Shown here one piece after another: positions 11,387-21,314 of a stretch of 64,000 nt of DNA; the stretch's first letter is position 1, and each line of letters opens with the position of its first letter. The stretch is taken from positions 10,796,781 to 10,860,780 of the forward strand of contig NC_066531.1 of the NCBI RefSeq assembly GCF_024679095.1, given 5' to 3'. The notes under the pieces are model-generated. The model was given only the letters and a program-made list of their open reading frames with translations, searched no databases and was not told where the DNA came from. The position numbers were made by a program, and so were the translations under genes. This stretch comes from Eriocheir sinensis. Its lineage: Eukaryota; Arthropoda; Malacostraca; Decapoda; Varunidae.

Positions 11387-12139
11387 TCAATATGTTTCCG
11401 CCGAGATTTCAGTCCAGTCAGAATTATTTAGAATTGATCGGAGTCTTACGAAATTCGCTCTCTGATAATCAGGCACCTTTTCTTTACTAGGAGTTACTTT
11501 ACCTTCTTTCATATTGATGCTGAATGTGATTGTTCGGTGATTGCTAGAACTAAAAATTGGACCAACATTTACTTCGTTAACTAGATCAGCTGTCGTTGAA
11601 AAGATAAGGTCAAGTATATTATTTTCCCGAGTCGGTTCTTGAACGTGTTGATGTAAATCACTTTCTAGTAAATTTGTGTACAGGTCGAGCCCTGTATGAC
11701 AGTTCAACGGTTCACCCCATCTTTTCACTGGCAAGTTAAAGTCCCCAACAATTACTGCCTCGCAACTGCTCCTTGTTTCTAATAATAATTCACTTAATGC
11801 GTGGTCGATATCAAGAGTCTGCCTTGGCGGTCTGTAGATAAGTCCAATTACTATTTTACGAGATTTATTTTTAATTTCAGTGAAGACCGTGTCTACATTG
11901 GTTATAATATCTGTTTTCACGGATACTGGATGGAGAGAGTTGTGGATATAAAAGATAACTCCTCCACCCTGTTTGTTTTCTCTTTCATGACTAAAGATGG
12001 TATAACCTGGTAATCTATATTCCGCAATGAAATCTCTATTTGAAGTGTCTATCCAAGATTCTGTGACTCCGATGATGTGATAATGATTTGTAGCTGCGAG
12101 GACTTCTAAGTCTTCAAATTTGTTACGTAGGCTGCGAGC
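11387..12139 (-). pseudogene. LINE-C endonuclease, fused in frame to a LINE-B fragment
   Basis: An open frame of 261 codons (12172-11387) starts in LINE-B sequence ('MEELSKPFLLI') and crosses the insertion point into LINE-C ('ARSLRNKFEDLEVLAAT'). The apparent start codon therefore belongs to the older element. Endonuclease motifs are 'IIGVTESWID' (catalytic Glu), 'GLIYRPP', 'VIVGDFNLP' (catalytic Asp/Asn) and 'SSNHRTI' where SDH is usual, so the final Asp is Asn. The frame is lost at about 11387 before the linker. Confidence 0.8.
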
Positions 12140-12225
12140 GATGAGTAAGAAAGGCTTTGACAGCTCCTCCACACAGTGCTTCAGCAGGAAGGGCTCACGA
12201 CAGCTGGACCTGAAGCTGAATTCAG
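12140..12225 (-). pseudogene. LINE-B linker fragment between LINE-C and element Q
   Basis: Only about 85 bp of LINE-B survive here, reading 'LLKHCVEELSKPFLLI' on the minus strand. It joins the linker at 13051 ('TTKKVPGAEF') to the RT at 9071 ('FQQCLSTSTWPTAW'), proving that both insertions sit in one element. Confidence 0.7.
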
Positions 12226-13050
12226 AAACGAGTTACAATTCCGTAAGTCAGCTTACGTAACATTGTACGCTACCGGTGGATCCAGAAAGGTTTTGTAACG
12301 TACGTTGGATCTGTAAAGTGTCCGGTAACTTACAGATGTCCCGGTGGGTCACGTAACTTACTAAATGCATTCGATTTGCGTTGATAGCGTTATTATTAAT
12401 ACTTATTTCAACAACGAAATGGACGAGTATAGCTGAATATAGCATTTGTTGGCATATTAGTGTTGGAAACGAGATATACACACTTTGAGAGGCATGAGCA
12501 GTATGGACGGTACTATATGTTTTCCGAGCAACACCGACGCCCGGGGGACCGCCATACCTCCCTCCTCCCTTCTGTTCTTCCTTCCTATCTCTTTATTCAT
12601 CTTCCTACCTCCTCCTCATCCATTCATCCATCCATCTCTAGATTTGTCCCTCCGTGGAGGGACCATGGGCCTTTGTCGGGTGACAGCACATGAATTGGGA
12701 GCCGACAGACAGACTATATGTGTGAAGCAAACAATGAAATGTTCCCAGATTACGATTTAGTATAGTTTACCTTATAAATGGAAAAAGGAAGAAAATGGGA
12801 AAAGGGAATGGGTTGTGTTGAACCCACAGCTGAATGCGGCTGCCTTACTATTGGCTGACGGTTCTGAAAACACGCTAGTGATTCGCTGGCGAGTCTTATG
12901 ACGGCATACCTGGCTACGAAGATTCTGGCCAATCAACGCGATCCTAACTTCTTACAGAAACCTTTCTGTATCCACACATAACTCGCTCAGTAGCGGTAGT
13001 GTACGTTACCTATACGAGGGCTAACAAATCTGTAACTTTGCGAAATCTTT
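12226..13050. mobile_element. Element Q: TIR DNA transposon or MITE, no coding capacity
   Basis: An 825-bp insertion in LINE-B flanked on both sides by CTGAATTCAG (12216-12225 and 13051-13060). Ends are imperfect inverted repeats: AAACGAGTTACA on the left against AAAG...AGTTACA on the right (reverse complement), followed by GTAACATTGTACGCTACCG against GTAACGTACACTACCG. Sub-terminal GTAAC motifs recur (12248-12360). A 10-bp duplication would fit the Mutator class. The duplicated site is itself a palindrome, which weakens the case slightly. No open frame longer than about 90 codons with recognisable content. Confidence 0.5.
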
Positions 13051-14441
13051 CTGAATTCAGCACCTGGCACCTTCTTTGTGGTGACGCATCTCAGGTGTCT
13101 TCTTATATCACCCTCAGTGACAACAAGATTGTCCAGGGTCAGAAGACACAGGCGGGTGTGGCGGGGGGAGGGGGGGGCTGTCTCTCCGGCTCGTCCGTAG
13201 CCATCTTGCTGTTGAAATGATCAGCTAGGAAGTCGGCCTTGGACTGATTTGTAATCACCAGGCTACCAGCTGCGGTGTGGAGTGGTGGGACTCTATCCAA
13301 GGTGACTGTCCCCGGCCGCTGCCTAACTAAGGACCACCACTGCTTGGGGTCGACTTGGTTGTTAGAGTGTTTCCTCCGTAGGCCGGACTCCCACCTGCTC
13401 CTCGCCCATGCAGCAGTCTTCGTCATGGCCTTGCAAGCGGCACGATGCAGGGCCTTGTTTTGTCTTGTGGGGTGGCGCTTGAGGCAAGTCCAGGTCCTGT
13501 ATTTATTATCTGCTGCCAGGTGGCAGCAGAGAATGAATACAGGTACATACAGGTAATAACATCCAGGTAGCCGAACCACGGCTGGTCTCGTGGCTCGACC
13601 CGGTATGTTTGTGGGGGACATGTTGAGCCTGGATAGACAGGAGGGCGGTGGTGAGGGCTGCCACATTATGGTCCACGTCCCTGTTCATTGTGGCCTCCCA
13701 ATCGATGCCAGCGAGGACCCGCTTGATGGCTCCCCAATAGGCTTTGTCCCACAGCCAAATTACCCGTTGGCTCCCTTCTTTCTGGGCGGGATTCAGCCCA
13801 AGCTCACTGAGAACGGCGTTGTGGTCTGAACTGCCTACTCGTTGTAGCTGGGAGCACACCAATGAATCACCAGGGAGGTCGAAGAGAACAGGGTCCAGTG
13901 AGGCTCCATGGGTGTGTGTGGCGAACCTTCCATGGTTTGTGAGTCCATGGACCACTGTCAGCACCGTGAAGGCCCTATCCACCAGGTGCTAGTTTAAATC
14001 CTCCACTATCAGGATGTTTTGGCATCCATTGGTGGCCATGATAGTATTCAGCTGGTCGGTGAGGAAGGTGAGGGGCGCGCTTCCCTGCCACTGTGGTCGG
14101 TAGAGGGCACACAACAGAACAGCAGTGCTGTCAGCGAGGAGAAGGCGGCAGAACATGACCTCCATCTCCTCGGGGGCAGGAACTGACAACATCTGCAGCT
14201 GCAAGTCCTCCCGATGGCACAAAATAACGCCACCAGCCTTCCCGGCAGAGCGATCCTGTCTTATCCAACGGCAGTCCCCAGGAATTCTGTTACATGTCGT
14301 GACACAGTCGTCGTTTAGGAACGTCTCAACTGCCACCACTATGTTAGCTCGGTTCATGAGGACAGCACGGGTGACTTCTCCGACGTATGTTCTGAAGCCA
14401 CGGACATTGGCAGACAGAATCCTAAGGCTACGGGGTGCCAT
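13051..14441 (-). pseudogene. LINE-B endonuclease and linker
   Basis: The endonuclease starts at 14441 with 'LRILSANVRGFRTYVGEV', then 'VVAVETFLND' (catalytic Glu), 'LLCALYRPQW' and 'ILIVEDLN' (normally GDLN, so Gly to Glu). An in-frame TAG follows immediately at about 13986; the reading continues with 'HLVDRAFTVL' and reaches the catalytic 'GSSDHNAVL'. A frame break near 13570 leads to the linker: 'KYRTWTCLKRHPTRQNKALH', 'DPKQWWSLVRQRPG', 'NQSKADFLADHFNSK' and 'TLDNLVVTEGDIRRHL'. It ends at the element Q insertion. Confidence 0.8.
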
Positions 14442-14449
14442 GTATCAGC

Positions 14450-16920
14450 TTAGAGCCGATGTGGGGAGGCAATGACACTAGGGGGGATCCAGAGATGGTG
14501 GGCGGGTAGGGTTTGGTGGTGGACGATGGTTAGAGGTGGTGTGAAAAGCCTCAGTTCCTCAGACAGAAGGGTCCGTAGGCGGCGTTCCTGTCTGATCTCT
14601 GCAACGCGGAAAGACAATTGTCTTCCACGTGTCACCGCCGCAGTTAATAATTACACTGCAGGCTCCTCCTCTCCTCAGCCTATCGTGTGCGCCAGTTGTC
14701 GGCGTGGTGTCCTCTCTTCCCGCAGAAATCATAAGAAGAACATAAGAACATAAGAACGTCTGCAAGAGGCCGGTTGGCCTATACAAGGCAGCTTCTGTAC
14801 ACTCAACCCCACCTTACCTCACCATCCATGGCTTTATCTAACCTCTTCTCGAATGTATCTATGGTATTGGCACCTCAACAAGGCTCCCAAGCCTGTTCCA
14901 TTCGTCCACCACTCTATTGGTGAACCAATTCTTGCCTATGTCTATGTTGAATCTGAATTTGTCTAACTTAAAAACCATTGCCACGCGTCCTACCTGGCTC
15001 GTTTACTCTCAAAATCTTATTGACATCCTCGTTATTATAGCCCTACATCCATTTGTAGACTTCGATCAAGTCTCCTCGCAACCTTCGCCTTTCTAGAGAG
15101 TTTAGATTTAAATGCTTCAGCCTGTCTTCATAAGGCAAGTTTCTCACCCCCTGAATCATCTCTGTCATCCTCCTCTGTACAGATTCTACCATCTTGATAT
15201 CCATTCTATAGTAGGGGGACCAGAACTGAACTGCATAATCGATATGAGGTCTAACTAGTGCTAAGTAAAATTTGAGGATGACTTCAACGCTTCTATTGCT
15301 TACGCTCCTTGAGATGAAACCCAGTACTTTGTTGGCCCGATTTTTAGTCTGAATGCATTGAGCCCTAGGACGGAGGTCAGCGCTCACTAGGACTCCTAAG
15401 TCTCTCTCACGCCCAGACCTGTTTAGAGGAATGTCGTTTAAGGAGTAATTGTGTGAGGGGTTATTCCTACCGACACTCAAAGTGCTACACTTCCCGACAT
15501 TGAATTCCATCTGCCACTTCCCCGCCCAATCATATAGTCTGTCAAGCTCATCCTGGAGAACGGTAGCGTCCCTGTCTGATTGGATTACTCTACCGATCTT
15601 GGTATCATCTGCGAACTTACTAACATCACTACTAATTCCTGTGTCCGAGTCATTGATGTAAATAGTAAAAAGCAGAGGACCCAGCACCGACCCTTGTGGG
15701 ACTCCACTCGTAACACTGCCCCATTCAGATTTTTTACCATTGATTTGCACTCTCTGCTTCCTACTATGATGCTGAAATAACCCCGTGTGTGACCACGCAG
15801 GAGACACCTCCCACAGTGGGGAGGGTCGGGCGTCCAGCTTCCCCTTCTGAAGTTGTTATTATTGCTGATGTTGTTTTTGCTATGGTTGCTGGTGCTGTTG
15901 TGATGTGAACTGTTACGGTCAAGTTTCCTCCATGGGATGGCGTTGCTGTTGCCTTGTTTAAATATTTGACCCTTAGTGTGTTTATTTGCTTTGCCTTTGC
16001 CTTAGCGGTGCCAGTGCTGAGGGGTACAGCCAGGCTGGGGGTGACGGTAACGGGGTGTTGAAAGTGTTGGTGGGCTCGACAGTAAGAGTGGGAATGATGA
16101 TCATGTTAGTACTGGTACCGGTATGGGTGGACGAGGCAGGAGCTGTAGTGGCTCTTGGCCGTAAGGTGGTATTGGATGGTCGAGGGGAGGTGGTGATGTG
16201 CTCACTGTTTCCGCTAATGTCCGGGACGTGTGACACTTTTTTCAGTGGCTGCGGTTTCCCTGATATCCAACACCGATTTCACTCCGTGTAAGCGGAGCAC
16301 ACTCGCTCCAGAGTCGATCTTGCCAGCAGAGCACCCGTTGACCGAGTGATCGCAGGGGAATCTGTACTAAGCTAGGCCGTCAAGGGCAGACAGGGCGTGT
16401 GCGAGGTAGATTCTACCACAGAGGGCACTGTCCTTCTGTCGCTAGAATTCCCTGCTTTCTGCTTTCACCGCAGCTTTCTCCTCCCGAAGACTTAATATTA
16501 TGTCCACCAATTTTTCAGGTGGGGAGGTGATCAGGTAATCCCTGATTTCCAGGTCCTCAGTCATGGGTTGTGGTCGACCGTTGATGGGAGGAGGGTGTTG
16601 AGGACAGCGGACGGAGGCCTCTGAAGCGGTTGCTGGATCAGCAACTGGTTCACGCACCATAGGCCTCGTAATAATGCCCCAGGCGTCCCTTAATGTTGGC
16701 TTGTGGGGGTGCAGGATAAAGAATCGCCGATGTGGAATGTAGTGCACACGATGTTGGGGCACTCCTCCTGATTGCACTGATTGCACGTCATGGGTCTGTC
16801 TCTGGTAGTGTAGGAGCATACACAGCAGTAACTTGCACAACGGGTGCCCGAGGTGCCCGCCCAGGCAATTTTCTTATGGGGCTGATGGTTGCTATGCTCG
16901 ACGTCAGAGCTCGACGCCAT
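14450..16920 (-). pseudogene. LINE-B ORF1: PHD-like zinc cluster, coiled coil, knuckle region
   Basis: The start is taken at 16918 (MASSSDVEHSN). Residues about 25-70 form a Cys-rich cluster, 'CASYCCVCSYTTRDRPMTC', then C-x2-C and 'CPNIVC', resembling the PHD-like N-terminus of some LINE ORF1 proteins. A short heptad-rich stretch 'LVDIILSLREEKAAVKAE' follows (16442-16530). A degenerate knuckle region, 'HCGRCLLRGHTRG' then 'YFCGKRGHHADNW', is split by the LINE-D insertion at 14730-15773. The protein would bind element RNA. Frame changes are frequent, so it is non-functional. Confidence 0.6.
14730..15773 (-). mobile_element. LINE-D copy 1, inserted in LINE-B ORF1
   Basis: A 5'-truncated CR1/L2-like element with target duplication GAAAT (14725-14729 and 15774-15778). 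It keeps the RT from '[20 protein letters not shown]' through 'KFADDTKIGRV' and 'YAVQFWSPYYRMDIKMVESV' (15043-15720) to a 3' end with the CATAAGAA repeat. The open frame of 254 codons (15807-15043) is fused at its start to LINE-B sequence. Confidence 0.85.
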
Positions 16921-16997
16921 CCCTCAAACCATAACTGAATTACCTTTACCAGTTAGTAGGCAGGGGCTTATTTAGCGGCCAGAGGAACACGGAGGGC

Positions 16998-17041
<44 letters not shown>
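16998..17041. repeat. (CA)n microsatellite
   Basis: About 22 CA units directly before the tRNA-like head of a SINE. Confidence 0.95.
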
Positions 17042-17042
<1 letters not shown>

Positions 17043-17044
<2 letters not shown>

Positions 17045-17290
17045 CCCGGTAGCTCAGTGGATAGAGTGTCTGCATCACTACCAGAAGGACCAGGGTTCGG
17101 TTCTCTAGCCGGGTGAAGATAAGTTGGGTTTATCTTCTTTCACGTGTAGCCCCTGTTCACCTAGCAGTGAGTAGGTACGCGACGTCAGGCAAGAAGTTGT
17201 GACCTCGTTGTCGCGGTGTGTTGTGTGAGTGGTCTCAGTCCTACCCAAAGATCGGTACTATGAGCTCTGTTCTCTTCCGTAGGGGAATGG
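17043..17290 (+). mobile_element. tRNA-derived SINE
   Basis: The first about 72 bp look like a tRNA: an A box in TAGCTCAGTGGATAGAGTG, an anticodon-like loop and a B box GGGTTCGGTTCTC, closed by an acceptor-like GGCCCGG/CCGGGT pairing with mismatches. A non-tRNA body of about 175 bp follows (AAGATAAGTTGGG onward). Stem mismatches and the long tail make this a SINE and not a functional tRNA. It would use an internal RNA polymerase III promoter. Confidence 0.75.
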
Positions 17291-17336
17291 CTGGCTGTCT
17301 AGAGAGAGACCCCCAGCAGACCAAGAGGTGACTTGC

Positions 17337-17357
17337 ACACACACACACACACACACA

Positions 17358-17426
<69 letters not shown>
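17337..17426. repeat. Compound (CA)n(TC)n microsatellite at an exon boundary
   Basis: About 12 CA units then about 33 TC units. On the minus strand the donor of the FN3 exon reads GTAAAGAGAGAG, so the repeat begins inside the splice donor region. Confidence 0.95.
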
Positions 17427-17427
<1 letters not shown>

Positions 17428-17429
17428 AC

Positions 17430-17679
17430 CTGGACAAATAGTGGTGAAGTTCATGGCCTTCACCTCCTCCCCGTCAGCCGTGCAGGTCTTGCCGCCCACC
17501 GTCACCTTCACCAGCGCTTGCACGCGGTAACTTGTGTTCGGTGTCAGGCCGGAGAACGTGTACACCGTGTTCGCTTTTATGTCAGAGAACGTGTACATCG
17601 TGCCCGGTGTCAGGCCAGAGAACGTGTGTGTGTTCCCTTGAAATGTTTTGTTCTCGTCAGCGAGCCTCCTCCCATCTTC
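17430..17679 (-). CDS. FN3 gene, middle exon (second half of an FN3 domain)
   Basis: A 250-nt exon with acceptor TTTGTCCCTACAG and donor CAG|GTAAAG. It enters in phase 0 and leaves in phase 1, matching its neighbours at 38803 and 6343. It reads 'EDGRRLADENKTFQGN', then three 11-residue units (TFSGLTPGTMY, TFSDIKANTVY, TFSGLTPNTSY), then 'RVQALVKVTVGGKTCTADGE' and 'NFTTICP'. 'L.P.T.Y.V.A' is the FN3 E-F signature, and 'TTICP-VPSEPEG' across the junction is a typical link to the next FN3 domain. The unit triplication adds about 22 residues to a normal FN3 domain (see findings). Confidence 0.85.
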
Positions 17680-17690
17680 CTGTAGGGACA

Positions 17691-17860
17691 AACGAGTGTC
17701 TCAACAAAATTTAAAATGTTGTCATGTGAACTTTTTATGAAGATCAGTTCTTTACCAGAGCCACTTTCATTCACAGCTCCTATGTATGAACAAAAGTTTG
17801 TATGGAACGGACAGCCTTTCGTTATGTAACATCATTGTTTTGTAGCACCGCTCAGCAGAG
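17691..17860. other. Intron sequence upstream of the FN3 exon
   Basis: No repeat or coding signal recognised between the splice acceptor and the end of LINE-E. Confidence 0.5.
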
Positions 17861-17960
17861 GGACAACTAGCTAGGGCTGAGAGGAGAGTCGGTCTTGGTG
17901 TGTATCATACGGTTACTAGACATGTATGAAGCACACACAATTGTTACATGTGTGCTTCTA

Positions 17961-17962
<2 letters not shown>

Positions 17963-18003
<41 letters not shown>
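17963..18003. repeat. (TG)n microsatellite
   Basis: About 20 TG units within the LINE-E C-terminal region. Confidence 0.95.
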
Positions 18004-18005
<2 letters not shown>

Positions 18006-18784
18006 TTACCTAGTTGTAGTATGCAGGGCATGAGCTGCACACGTGTGGTTCTGTCCCCATATCTATATTTGTCCAATTTTACCTTCAAGATCCGTACACT
18101 CTTTGCCTCAACAACTTCTTTCAGTTCGCTCAAGTTTTTATATATCTGTGGAGAGATGTTTTATGACTTTTTAACTCTCTGTTGACACTGCCCCTTCTCA
18201 GTAACAGGCCTTGATTACCTGATTTTTCCAGGTCATTCATGAGTTTATATTCTGTAATTAGGTCACGTCTCACTTCGTTGTTCCATTCCTAACAGTTTCA
18301 TTTCTTTTAACCTTTCTTCATGAGTCCTCCAGTTCTGGCATCATGTTGGGGGCTACTCTTTTTATTCTTTTCAGTTTGTTCATTCTCTTTTTCTTGTGAG
18401 GAGACCACACAACTAATGCATAGCCTAGTTTTTCTCTAATCACTGTGGTTGTTATCTTCATCATATCTTCATCCAGGTAGTGAAATGCCATTTTAATGTT
18501 CCATAAGATGCATGTTTCTCAAGATATGTTGTGTATTGCCTTTCTGGTGACAAGTCATGCTTAATTGCCATCCCCAGAACTTTTTCCTCCTTTTCTCTCA
18601 CCATTCAACATTTTACGTATATATGTATATGGGTCGCATTTCACTTCTCCCAATTTGCAGAGCAGGGCAGTTCTTTGCATTGAATTCCATTTCCCAGATT
18701 TTAGTCCATTCATAAACCTTGTCAATGCCCTTCTGCAACCTCTCAAAATCCTCATGTTTTTTTTTTCCTCAATATTTTTTCATC

Positions 18785-19146
18785 ATTTTTTTTTTTTTAC
18801 GTCTTGGCCTATTGCGCCGGTAGGCTTCTACCCGGTGGATCCTGATGGTCGATCCAAGGCTTCTTCCCGGTGGGCCCTGATGGTCGGCCCAGCCCGTTCT
18901 GGCGCAGGCGAGTGTTTATAGTGGCGCCATCTTGCATTGGCTCATGCTGCCCTCCCGGAGCTCATCTTTAATCCTAGAATCTAGAGTCCGGGTTGATAGG
19001 TGATCTTCTGGACAGCATGTGGGTAGTTTTAAGCCACTCGGCGGCGGCTGAAAAATCCCAGCTTTGTGGCACCGGTCGGGGATTGAACTTGCGTCCTCCT
19101 GAACGCGGGGCCGTCTCGCTATCCGTTCAGCCACCGCCTCCCCATA
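18785..19146 (-). mobile_element. S1 SINE, longest well-preserved copy
   Basis: Read on the minus strand it starts with a tRNA-like head: A box TGGCTGAACGG and B box AAGTTCAATCCCC. A body with 'CCCACATGCTGTCCAGAAG' and 'CATGAGCCAATGCAAGATGG' follows, ending in an A-rich tail (T-run at 18780-18797 on the plus strand). Related copies lie at 36207, 37555 and 50563. Confidence 0.75.
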
Positions 19147-19203
19147 TGCCTCCCCATCATATGCAAAAAGACTCATGTAGCTGATTATTCCTTCTGGATT
19201 ATC

Positions 19204-19206
<3 letters not shown>

Positions 19207-19298
<92 letters not shown>
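19207..19298. repeat. (TA)n microsatellite
   Basis: About 46 TA units between the S1 SINE and the 5' part of LINE-E. Confidence 0.97.
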
Positions 19299-19300
<2 letters not shown>

Positions 19301-19480
19301 TTGGCAATATCACTGAGCCCTGTGGCACTCCTCTCGTCACTCTTTTCCAATTTGATTTTTCTTTTCATCACAGTTCTCATTTCTCTTCCCTCCAAACAGT
19401 CTCCCACCCAGTTCTTTACTTTCTCTTTGAAATCTCCTGTATCTTTCAGTTTCCAGAACAGTCTTTTGTGTGGAACATAA

Positions 19481-20200
19481 CCAAAAAAAATTTTTTAGGT
19501 CCCGGTATATGTCATTTGCCCATCAATCTCTTTCTTGAGTTGTTTCTAGTACTCTGGAGTGGAAACATCAGATTTATAGCACACGATTGTAAGCTTCTAG
19601 AGTCCGCTGGTTTTCTGTTAGTACTGTATATCCATAAAATGTGTCAGACGTTATTATCTACCAATCTTGATCAGCTGCGTGAGCCCGCTCCTTCTGCAGA
19701 CACATTGACTTTTGAATTTAGTGATTTTTTTTGAGTCGGGAATCTAATTTGCTCGCAGGTAAATCTCGTCTGGTGCCCGGAAACGTCCTAGCAGCCACAT
19801 TTACGTATTACCTCGGCCTGTATTATGTTACCTAGGAAATGGTGGCATTCCAAGGAACACAACTGATCAACATTGGTAAAGGACAAACTTTCTGGCCCTG
19901 CAGTGTTCCTCCTTTTTTTGTAAATATTCCATACAATGTTTTATAGCATCTGTCTACTTCACTTGTTTTGTTTGTTTTTATTTGGATACTTTTACGCTCC
20001 CCTTTAGTGTTTAATTTTTAATCCGCTTGATTTTTACTAGTTTTACTGTTAAAACCTCGTTTTTGTGTACACTCCCATTTACTAGCAACTTTAAATATTT
20101 TTGCTTTCAAGTGTTTTCACGTTTTATCTTTTTATTGGATTGTTTATACCGTAGATTAATCTTACTGTACTCTTATCTTACACTGTATGTGACACTATGT
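19481..20200. other. AT-rich sequence, unrecognised
   Basis: No domain-like frame. AT-rich with T-runs, resembling a retroelement 3' UTR. It leads into the hammerhead-like motif at 20215. Confidence 0.5.
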
Positions 20201-20214
20201 ACTTGCTTTTAGGT

Positions 20215-20243
20215 CTGATGATGGAACATGTTCGTTCCGAAAC
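20215..20243 (+). ncRNA. Hammerhead-ribozyme-like core
   Basis: The sequence CTGATGA, then T, a 5-bp stem GGAAC/GTTCC closing the 6-nt loop ATGTTC, then GAAAC, matches the conserved core and stem II of a hammerhead. Upstream TATGT (20196-20200) can pair with ACGTA after GAA as a short stem III. Stem I is poor: the base before CTGATGA does not pair well. Hammerheads are known in Penelope-like and other retroelements. Activity is doubtful. Confidence 0.3.
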
Positions 20244-20309
20244 GTAACCAACTTATTAAAGAAGTTTAAGATAGCAGAGATGTTTCTGCCAGCCCTGGTA
20301 CTCCTCTTC

Positions 20310-20311
<2 letters not shown>

Positions 20312-20356
<45 letters not shown>

Positions 20357-20397
20357 TATATATATATAGATATATATATATATATATATATATATAT
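20312..20397. repeat. Interrupted (TA)n microsatellite
   Basis: Two TA runs separated by AGAG and one GA interruption, directly upstream of J1. Confidence 0.95.
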
Positions 20398-20843
20398 TTC
20401 CTTGCCTTCCTAACCGACTCTTGGTCATCCTCTCTTAGCTGTTTCGGTGAAAACTTTGCTATTGCGCTGGACATATCAAAAGCTTTCGATAGGGTCTGGC
20501 ACAAATCTTTGCTTTCCAAACTACCCTCCTACGGCTTCTATCCTTCTCTCTGTACCTTTATTTCCAGTTTCCTTTCTGACCGTTCTATTTCTGCTGTGGT
20601 AGACGGTCATTGTTCTTCCCCTAAATCTATTAACAGTGGTGTCCCACAGGGTTCTGTCCTATCTCCCACTCTCTTTCCGTTGTTCAATGATAATCTTCTT
20701 TACAAAACGAACTGTCCTATCCATTCTTACGCCGATGACTCCACTCTGCATTACTCAACTTCTTTTAATAGAAGACCCACCCTACAGGAACTTAACGATT
20801 CAAGGCTGGAGGCAAGAGAAGGCTTAGCCTCAGCCCTTACTAT

Positions 20844-21249
20844 TGTTATGCCGGACGTGTTACTTGGGTTCCGTGTCGCCGTCAGGAGACTCCGTGGGAG
20901 GGAGATATGTAAACACTTCGCACAGCTTCTGTAGTTTAATATTCTTCCTTAGTAGTACACTTCACTTTGACTCTTCACTTACCACTAGCTTACTATGACT
21001 GGGACTGGGACTCTCTCGCCCTCTTCTCCTATATATATCCAGAACAGTACAGTCTAGAATGTTACAGTATATTTTAGATCATACAAGAACATGTAGCAAA
21101 AATATATGCGAGTTGGCAACACTTCCCGCCTGGCGCCTGGCCGCGCCCCGCGGGGCGCGGACGGCTCGCCTTGCTCCCCGCCCCTTTGCTCGTTTCTCCG
21201 GGAGCCTTCTAGAGGCCTATGGTCGCCGGGGGAAGCTTCCAGCACAACA
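20844..21249 (-). repeat. Gypsy A 3' LTR
   Basis: 406 bp with TG...CA ends (minus: TGTTGTGCTGG...GGCATAACA). It includes a GC-rich block (21121-21190) and a TATATATATCC stretch that could hold the promoter. Same length and, by eye, the same sequence as 24291-24696. Confidence 0.95.
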
Positions 21250-21264
21250 CTATCCCCCCCTCTT
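21250..21264 (-). other. Gypsy A polypurine tract
   Basis: Minus strand AAGAGGGGGGATAG lies directly against the 3' LTR, where plus-strand DNA synthesis would be primed. Confidence 0.75.
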
Positions 21265-21314
21265 AATTGTGATCGTCCCGATCACACACTTAACTATGTA
21301 CAAACATAAGAGAA

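Larger units (their letters stand above)
9072..12139 (-). mobile_element. LINE-C: CR1/L2-like element inserted in LINE-B
   Basis: A 3068-bp insertion flanked by the 5-bp duplication GATGA (9067-9071 and 12140-12144). Removing it restores LINE-B reading 'PFLLIFQQCLSTS' with no loss of frame. Its 3' end carries short repeats of the GAACACAAA type. It is truncated at the 5' end just inside the endonuclease. Confidence 0.85.
6652..16940 (-). mobile_element. LINE-B: full-length-scale non-LTR element broken by three insertions
   Basis: Reading on the minus strand, fragments at 16920-15774, 14729-13051, 12215-12140 and 9071-6652 form one collinear element. They give ORF1 with a PHD-like zinc cluster and a knuckle region, then endonuclease, linker, RT, C-terminal domain, 3' UTR and (TTA)n tail. 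Removing LINE-D (14730-15773), element Q (12226-13050) and LINE-C (9072-12139), each with matching target duplications, leaves about 5.3 kb, a normal full LINE length. The three insertions have different ages and classes, so LINE-B is the oldest layer here. Confidence 0.75.
17860..19480 (-). mobile_element. LINE-E: RT and C-terminal fragment, split by a SINE and (TA)n
   Basis: At 19480-19300 the minus strand reads 'VPHKRLFWKLKDTGDFKEKV', 'DCLEGREMRTVMKRK' and a trace of the 'SGVPQG' block. At 18760-17870 it resumes with 'DFERLQKGIDKVYEWTKIWE' and 'LVVWSPHKKKRMNKLKRIK'. The catalytic FADD segment between is missing, with an S1 SINE and (TA)n in its place. Many stops. The style is that of CR1/L2-like RTs. 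Confidence 0.65.

Noticed and set aside
13590..14475. Plus-strand frames across LINE-B endonuclease
   Set aside because: Antisense shadows of the minus-strand endonuclease.
17043..17114. A functional tRNA gene (anticodon loop would read CAC)
   Set aside because: Stem mismatches, no clean discriminator end and a 175-bp SINE body directly attached. Treated as the head of a SINE.
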